Below, piece after piece: positions 45,310-64,000 of a DNA stretch of 64,000 nt. The DNA is from Antedon mediterranea (taxonomy: Eukaryota > Echinodermata > Crinoidea > Comatulida > Antedonidae), in assembly GCF_964355755.1 (NCBI RefSeq), contig NC_092679.1:14994932-15058931 (forward strand), written 5' to 3'. Below the pieces are notes generated by a model, which saw only the letters and a list, made by a program, of their open reading frames with translations, ran no database searches and was not told the DNA's origin. Each line of letters begins with the position of its first letter. Position 1 is the stretch's first letter. The translations under genes were made by a program, and so were the position numbers.

Positions 45310-64000
<18,691 letters not shown>

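Overview
The window is AT-rich metazoan nuclear DNA: spliced genes with GT-AG introns, AATAAA signals, many small transposons and long TA microsatellites. The gene content (a three-unit EML5/EML6-type protein, an SLC16-like transporter, a BED/hAT-derived gene) and the frequent AGGCCTA-type words fit a marine deuterostome, perhaps an echinoderm. That taxonomic guess is an inference and is not proven by the sequence.

Layout. 1-2980: a decayed Penelope-like element (GIY-YIG endonuclease end, with a hammerhead-like core at the very start of the window), followed by three tandem tRNA-like genes on the minus strand with anticodon AUC. 2981-47019: a head-to-tail segmental triplication. Unit A is 2981-17775, unit B 17776-37949 and unit C 37950-47019. 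Each unit starts just after a TA-rich tract and carries a five-exon, 12-TM-type MFS (SLC16-like) gene on the plus strand, converging on the last exons of an EML gene on the minus strand. In units A and B the EML part is a relic of two exons, followed by a LINE fragment split by Helitrons and then a tandem array of about 281-bp repeats that encode hammerhead ribozymes on the minus strand. Unit C runs directly into the real EML gene. The MFS copies in A and B are open (401 and 400 codons); copy C has a one-base insertion that stops translation in exon 2. Unit B looks like a crossover hybrid: its left part matches C and its right part matches A.

45310-64000 (minus): 18 exons of an EML5/EML6-like gene, running off the right edge. 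They cover the end of the second and all of the third HELP/WD40 unit. One of its introns (57149-62558) holds a two-exon BED-zinc-finger/hAT-transposase-like gene on the opposite strand (58143-61693).

Mobile DNA includes a nearly full CR1-like LINE present only in unit B, head-to-tail Helitrons in B with a recombinant single copy in A, several long-TIR elements with clear 9-10 bp target duplications, a TTAA-flanked MITE, a hAT MITE and an 11-copy MITE family. Because the units are duplicated, several insertions can be compared with an empty site inside this same window. The most notable system is the hammerhead-ribozyme tandem repeat (retrozyme-like), found together with a Penelope-like relic.
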